Below are positions 53,753 to 57,684 of a stretch of 57,684 bases of DNA, in pieces. The translations under genes were made by a program, and so were the position numbers. The notes below the pieces were generated by a model. The model ran no database searches and had not been told where the DNA came from. It worked only from the letters and a program-made list of their open reading frames with translations. Origin of the DNA: an uncultured Geobacteraceae bacterium (GTDB taxonomy: Bacteria; Desulfobacterota; Desulfuromonadia; Geobacterales; Pseudopelobacteraceae); NCBI GenBank assembly GCA_903939115.1, contig CAJAFV010000004.1, forward strand, positions 1 through 57,684, read 5' to 3'. Positions within the stretch are counted from its first letter, which is position 1; each line of letters begins with the position of its first letter.

Positions 53753-54439
53753 TCACGCCAGTCCAAGCAGCCACACAAGAGCTACTGCAACAAAGACTGC
53801 CGGCAGCATATTGCCAACCGGTAGTCGCTTAACTCCAATTAGATCCAGACCGATTGCAACAATGAGCAGACCACCTACAGCATTCATCTCAACCACCACC
53901 GTGTTCGTCAGTAGTGATTTGGCAGACTCCGCCGCGAGGGTAATACCGCCTTGATATATCGCGACTGATAGCGCTGAAAAGAGGACACCAATGCCCAGCG
54001 TCGAGGCCAGGGCAATAGAGGCCACCCCGTCCAACGCAGCTTTGGCGTAGAGGATTGTAGGCGTACCGGTCAGCCCATCCTGAAGTGCCCCCATGATCGC
54101 CATAGCACCCACACAGTACAGCAGAGTGGCAGCAACAAAGCCTTCCGCAACATTACCAGCGCCGACAAAACGCCCCTGTAACCATAAGCCGAATGACTCC
54201 AGACACGCTTCAATCTGCAGGAGTTCTCCGAGAATACCACCAATTATCAAGCTACCAATAACGATCATCGGATGAATGCTCTTCAGAGCCATCTGCAGAC
54301 CGATCAGAATGACCGTTAGCCCCAACCCCGCCATAACAGTCAGACGAATCCTCTCAGGGATGAAGCAACCGGCATAGCGACCGACCAAGGCTCCGGCACT
54401 GATAGCAGCAACGTTTACAATTGTTCCGGTCAATATCAT
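53753..54439 (-). CDS. DUF554 membrane protein
   Basis: A protein of 228 residues with about seven hydrophobic segments. MILTGTIVNVAAISAGALVGR, the IIGGILGELLQIE loop, YCVGAMAIMGALQDGLTG and VEMNAVGGLLIVAIGLDLIG are typical of DUF554 (YdfK-like) proteins, which are of unknown transport or sensory function. GAGG precedes the ATG. It follows the ZIP-like gene on the same strand after 45 bases, so they are probably co-transcribed. Confidence 0.85.
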   Translation of the reverse strand: MILTGTIVNVAAISAGALVGRYAGCFIPERIRLTVMAGLGLTVILIGLQMALKSIHPMIVIGSLIIGGILGELLQIEACLESFGLWLQGRFVGAGNVAEGFVAATLLYCVGAMAIMGALQDGLTGTPTILYAKAALDGVASIALASTLGIGVLFSALSVAIYQGGITLAAESAKSLLTNTVVVEMNAVGGLLIVAIGLDLIGVKRLPVGNMLPAVFVAVALVWLLGLA

Positions 54440-54484
54440 GTAAAGTCCTCGATAATAATAAACTCCTTTAGTTTTGCAACCGTC

Positions 54485-55210
54485 TTATTTCCCCATCAAC
54501 TCAATACTCCAGAAGGTAAGAAAACCGGCAAACAGTACGAGGGTGGAGATCGGTTTTTCCTGAACCGTATGAGCCTCCATCAGCAACTCTTCTGTGACCA
54601 GGTAAAGGAGCGCAGCGGCACTGAAAGAAAGTGCCGCACCGATAATCGCGTGAGAAGCTCCCACAAGAAGCATGCTTCCGATAACGGAACAGAGCAGCAC
54701 TGTTAATCCGATCCCCCCTGTAACAAGGATTATCTGGCGACTGCTGACCTGGTCGGAAGTCAAGGCCAATTCCAAGAACAATAGCTCTACCGACAAGCCA
54801 ATAGCAAGAATCGCCCCTGTCTGTCCACCAGCAGCAAAGCCAGCACCAATAATAAAACCATCCACCGCCACGTCAATAAAGGTAGCCAGCAGCAGTCCGC
54901 GACCAATACCGGACTTTTTACCTGATATCGGATCCTGGTGCTCAAGATGTTCCGTCCAGAGCTTCAGCCCATACATGAACAGACTGCCCAAGGCAAAGGC
55001 CCCGATAAGCACCGGACCGGGAGCGTGTTCCCGACCAATTTCCGGCAGGAGTTCCACGGCAAGAGCGGCCAGGACGACCCCGGCGGCGAAATGTTGAATC
55101 AGGCTCCGATGCTGATGACTCGGTTTCCAGAATGCGGCAAGAAAACCTCCGCAGAGAGCGACAATTGCCGGAATTGAAATCAGGATCAGATTATGTTGGG
55201 TCACAGACAC
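54485..55210 (-). CDS. ZIP family-like metal transporter with unusual metal site
   Basis: A protein of 241 residues, GTG start, with eight membrane segments separated after the third by a short charged loop (EHLEHQDPISGKKSG), the ZIP layout. In usual ZIP proteins helix 4 has HNxPEG and helix 5 HExPEG. Here the corresponding stretches read IDVAVDGFIIGAG and LSVELLFLEL, so the histidines are gone and acidic residues remain. It may carry a different ion or have lost transport. It is upstream of the DUF554 gene. Confidence 0.7.
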   Translation of the reverse strand: MSVTQHNLILISIPAIVALCGGFLAAFWKPSHQHRSLIQHFAAGVVLAALAVELLPEIGREHAPGPVLIGAFALGSLFMYGLKLWTEHLEHQDPISGKKSGIGRGLLLATFIDVAVDGFIIGAGFAAGGQTGAILAIGLSVELLFLELALTSDQVSSRQIILVTGGIGLTVLLCSVIGSMLLVGASHAIIGAALSFSAAALLYLVTEELLMEAHTVQEKPISTLVLFAGFLTFWSIELMGK

Positions 55211-55404
55211 CTCTCGACTAACGACATATGCATTGAACTTACAAGCCTAAATTGATACACGCATCTCATTCTGAAAACAATAGGGTACATAACCATTCCG
55301 GTTGACCCCGCCTGTATGAATGGATACATTCTATGACAAGAGAAGAAATCGCAACCACTGTAAGATTTCAGAAGGCTACGGTAGAAATTGAAAGGATTCT
55401 TCCT

Positions 55405-55614
55405 ATGGGTAAACTCATAGTAATAATTTTGGCGTCTATCATAATATCAGCCTGTTGTTCTGACTATGACGTGGTCTATAGGGATGGAAATTTCACAGTA
55501 ATCATCAGGAGCGATGACCATTCTGGCGCTACGGCACAGTGTAATGACGGAACAGACAGTTACTCGCAGAAGTGTTCCGGCACATGCTATGATCGTGGAG
55601 GCGTTACGCAATAG
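55405..55614 (+). CDS. Small lipoprotein with DUF3761 domain
   Basis: A protein of 69 residues. AAAGGA before ATG 55405 sets the start; the upstream extension is unlikely. MGKLIVIILASIIISAC is a lipoprotein signal. The mature part ends with GATAQCNDGT, YSQKCSGTCYDRGGV, the cysteine-rich DUF3761 signature. The function is unknown, presumably in the periplasm. Confidence 0.65.
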   Translation: MGKLIVIILASIIISACCSDYDVVYRDGNFTVIIRSDDHSGATAQCNDGTDSYSQKCSGTCYDRGGVTQ

Positions 55615-55674
55615 ATGGGTATTTTATCTGTATGTGGTAAATAATCATGGTCTTGGAGAAGAGCATAAATACAC

Positions 55675-55899
55675 ATGCCTGATAAAATCAACTTCATAGT
55701 CCGGTTCATTCTGTTTGCAGTAACTCATTCACTGTTTGCCACTGACTGGGTAAAAAAGATACTTCACGGCGCTGATCGCAAGGAGTACCGTCTTTACTAC
55801 AACATTGGATCTTTGGTCATGTTCGGATGGGTAATGTCCGTCTACCGGAATTCAGATGTGCTTTACTTCGTACCCGGCGTATGGAGTCTATTGCAGTAA
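55675..55899 (+). CDS. Truncated membrane protein, isoprenylcysteine methyltransferase/NnrU-like N-terminus
   Basis: A protein of 74 residues. FILFAVTHSLFATDWVKKIL and RLYYNIGSLVMFGWVM form two membrane segments of the type found at the start of NnrU or isoprenylcysteine-methyltransferase-like proteins. The frame stops after FVPGVWSLLQ, where relatives continue for over 100 residues. It is probably a truncated gene. The ribosome site is weak. Confidence 0.45.
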   Translation: MPDKINFIVRFILFAVTHSLFATDWVKKILHGADRKEYRLYYNIGSLVMFGWVMSVYRNSDVLYFVPGVWSLLQ

Positions 55900-56037
55900 A
55901 TGAAAATCATCTTCGAGATGCTATCTTGCTCTCTTGCCTGCTTATTTTCCAAACTTCAATTCCCCCCTAAAATCGTCTAAACTGCAAAATCCGTAATCAG
56001 CTATATATACTTTTCTGTAATGGAGACTCGTGCATCT

Positions 56038-56343
56038 ATGATACTATTTCACGTTCTAATGTTGGCTGTTCTCGCGTCTGATTCCGCTAACTGGTATACA
56101 GGGGATGACCGATGTAAACCACCACCAAAAAATGACGCAACTTATTCGGCGCCTTACAACGCTTTAGATTATCCCTATGACTATCCGACTTTTGACGGAG
56201 CAGATAAGCGAGGATGGTATTGCTCCTACCAGAGAGAGGACGGTGTGATTGTTCAGTATGGTGACGGCAGAACACCCCAAGAAAAGTGGAAAGACTTATA
56301 TGGCAGCGATAGATTCAATAGAAGATTGCTGTTTTTTAGGTGA
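56038..56343 (+). CDS. Hypothetical exported protein
   Basis: A protein of 101 residues. MILFHVLMLAVLASDSA reads as a signal peptide; GGAG stands about 12 bases before this ATG, and an ATG six codons earlier is an alternative. The mature protein is rich in Tyr, Asp and Pro (YNALDYPYDYPTFDGADKRG) with two cysteines. I do not recognise it. Confidence 0.45.
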   Translation: MILFHVLMLAVLASDSANWYTGDDRCKPPPKNDATYSAPYNALDYPYDYPTFDGADKRGWYCSYQREDGVIVQYGDGRTPQEKWKDLYGSDRFNRRLLFFR

Positions 56344-56377
56344 TTTGAGTATATAAATCCAGAGGAGGGAGGACAAA

Positions 56378-56434
56378 ATGCGACAGGTAGCCCAACTGGC
56401 GCATCAATCACATGGCAACATTACTTGCTGTTGA
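56378..56434 (+). CDS. Short upstream open frame overlapping the RNase H-fold gene
   Basis: An 18-codon frame led by a very strong GAGGAGGGAGGA site. It ends 20 bases inside the next gene in another frame. The next gene has no ribosome site of its own, so ribosomes may reach it by coupling from this leader. Confidence 0.35.
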   Translation: MRQVAQLAHQSHGNITCC

Positions 56435-56879
56435 CCTCGGGCTGAAAGCCGGTCTGGCACTCTATAGTGACAATGGTAGACTCTGCTGGTACAGGTCGCA
56501 TAACTTCGGCACCACAGAACGACTCAGACGCGGAGTGCCGGGAATACTGGATGCTATTCCTGATCTTATCGCTATTGTCATTGAGGGAGGTGGCAATCTG
56601 GCAACGGTATGGGAGAAAGAAGCAGAACACCGGAAGCTTTCTTGTTACCGGATTGATGCTGAAAAGTGGCGACAGATGTTTCTCTATTCTCGAGAACAAC
56701 GCACCGGGGTGGAATCAAAAAAACACGCAGGAGAAACCGCCCGCCGCATCATAGAATGGTCTGAAGCCCCACGCCCAACCTCACTGAGGCACGATGCGGC
56801 AGAGGCTGTCATGATCGGTCTGTGGGGAGTGATAAAACTGGGGTGGCTGGAAGGACTGCCAAAGGAACTGCAGCGATGA
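56412..56879 (+). CDS. RNase H-fold (RuvC-like) protein of unknown role
   Basis: A protein of 155 residues. The order of acidic residues fits a RuvC/RNase H-like nuclease: LLAVDLGLKAGLALY (Asp7, first strand), IAIVIEGGG (Glu), and LRHDAAEAVMIGLWG (Asp/Glu in the last helix). This gives the basic catalytic set. Length is close to RuvC, but the sequence is not that of RuvC itself. Its stop overlaps the start of a 3-methyladenine glycosylase gene as ATGA, which suggests a role in DNA repair or nucleic-acid cleavage. Confidence 0.6.
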   Translation: MATLLAVDLGLKAGLALYSDNGRLCWYRSHNFGTTERLRRGVPGILDAIPDLIAIVIEGGGNLATVWEKEAEHRKLSCYRIDAEKWRQMFLYSREQRTGVESKKHAGETARRIIEWSEAPRPTSLRHDAAEAVMIGLWGVIKLGWLEGLPKELQR

Positions 56880-57508
56880 TGAGTCCACACGACAAGATGA
56901 TTGAGAAAGCACAGAAATTTCTCTCCACGGCAGACCCCGTCATGAAGAACCTCATCAAGTCTACTCCCTTTACTTTAACTCCCAATTTTGATCAAAGCCC
57001 CTTTGAAGCTCTCACGCGAGCTATAGCATCACAACAACTGCACGGAGCGGCGGCAGAGGCAATTCTGGGGCGATTCATCTCGTTGGTACCAGGAAAAGCA
57101 TTTCCAGAACCTGATGATGTTGCACTGCTTACGGAAGAGCAGATTCGGGCTTCAGGCTTCTCAAGAGGCAAAATAGTGGCTCTTCGAGACCTGGGTGAAA
57201 AAGTAAAGACGGGCACGGTTCCGTCTTCAGATGAAATTCAGGCGATGGATGATGAAACGATCGTGTCAAGGATTACTCAGGTGCGCGGTATAGGTCAGTG
57301 GACTGTTGAGATGCTCCTGATTTTCAAGCTGGGTCGATTGGATGTACTACCCGCTGATGACTTTGGTGTACGGAAAGGTTTTATGCGGGCGTACGGTTTA
57401 GCTGAGATGCCTAAGTCGAAAGAAATACTATCCTATGGTGAAAGGTGGCGTCCATATCGTACCATGGCCAGTTGGTACCTGTGGCGAGCAGCGTCGAGCA
57501 GTATTTGA
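56876..57508 (+). CDS. DNA-3-methyladenine glycosylase II family (AlkA-like)
   Basis: A protein of 210 residues. It removes alkylated bases, leaving abasic sites. The fold is HhH-GPD: PFEALTRAIASQQLHGAAA, the helix-hairpin-helix VRGIGQWTVEMLLIF, and the catalytic Asp in LPADDFGVRKGF. It lacks the N-terminal domain of E. coli AlkA, as do the short AlkA2 forms. AAGGAA precedes ATG 56876, which overlaps the previous stop. nfo in this window could act on its product. Confidence 0.9.
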   Translation: MMSPHDKMIEKAQKFLSTADPVMKNLIKSTPFTLTPNFDQSPFEALTRAIASQQLHGAAAEAILGRFISLVPGKAFPEPDDVALLTEEQIRASGFSRGKIVALRDLGEKVKTGTVPSSDEIQAMDDETIVSRITQVRGIGQWTVEMLLIFKLGRLDVLPADDFGVRKGFMRAYGLAEMPKSKEILSYGERWRPYRTMASWYLWRAASSSI

Positions 57509-57581
57509 AGCAGCATATGAACAGTAAACTTTCGCAGATTTAGCGTATATATACGTGAAAAATATCATTAAAGGAGGGTTT

Positions 57582-57684
57582 ATGAACAAATCGGAACTGG
57601 TAGCAAAAATAGCAGAAGGTGCAGAACTGACCAAGGTACAGGCAGAGAAGGCGCTTAACTCATTTATTGCCGCAACTACCCAAG
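57582..57684 (+). CDS. HU family DNA-binding protein (5' part, cut by window end)
   Basis: AAAGGAGGG precedes ATG 57582. The 34 visible codons read MNKSELVAKIAEGAELTK and continue with AEKALNSFI, the standard start of HU/IHF proteins, which are small histone-like dimers that bend DNA. The palindrome CGTATATATACG at 57544-57555 lies about 30 bases upstream, in the place of a promoter or operator. Confidence 0.9.
   Translation, partial: MNKSELVAKIAEGAELTKVQAEKALNSFIAATTQ

Overview
The gene content suggests a strictly anaerobic or microaerophilic member of the Desulfuromonadia/Geobacterales (former Deltaproteobacteria). The evidence is a futalosine-pathway menaquinone gene (mqnD), hybrid-cluster protein, a soluble molybdenum formate dehydrogenase with hydrogenase-type flavin and Fe-S partners, a DUF362 ferredoxin-like protein, and large HDOD, GGDEF and PAS signalling proteins. 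Taxonomy is inferred from gene content only; there is no rRNA in the window.

Layout. 1-141 is the 3' end of a group II intron. 258-34039 is mostly ordinary core genome: mtnP; a paired HDOD histidine kinase and REC-PAS-GGDEF-EAL regulator; moeA-nfo; uvrA; an operon of glmU plus three formate dehydrogenase genes; a DUF gene and mfd; a BrnT/BrnA toxin-antitoxin pair; an M48 lipoprotein; mqnD; dtd; DUF362; hcp; a LysM L,D-transpeptidase; PBP1A; and glmS. Several of these serve envelope synthesis (glmU, glmS, PBP1A, L,D-transpeptidase) or DNA repair (nfo, uvrA, mfd).

34064-43681 is a complete-looking Tn7-like transposon of 9.6 kb inserted just after the glmS stop. It has terminal TG...CA bases, a perfect 5-bp target duplication (TAAAT), three spaced repeats at the left end and four 20-bp-phased repeats at the right end. 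It carries tnsA, tnsB, tnsC and a large hybrid sensor kinase. No tniQ/tnsD is visible. tnsC is truncated by an IS21 fragment in a scar made of three broken genes. The left end faces glmS, opposite to classical Tn7. A second, diverged Tn7-like end abuts it and lies at the canonical attTn7 distance, so two elements have used this site in turn. A tRNA 3' fragment and its terminator follow.

44.5-57.7 kb is an accessory region rich in small, broken or transferred genes. It has three MarR regulators, a FUSC efflux-type membrane protein, an internally deleted trpD, a YceI-DODA dioxygenase-WrbA set that looks like quinone/aromatic stress defence, an ADP-ribosylglycohydrolase, a DUF554 protein, a ZIP-like transporter with an unusual metal site, several small exported proteins, an RNase H-fold protein coupled to a 3-methyladenine glycosylase, and the start of an HU gene.

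A REP-like palindromic repeat occurs twice: once between genes (29.6 kb) and once inside the uvrA reading frame, where it is translated. A palindromic CRP/FNR-type site sits at activator distance before hcp.
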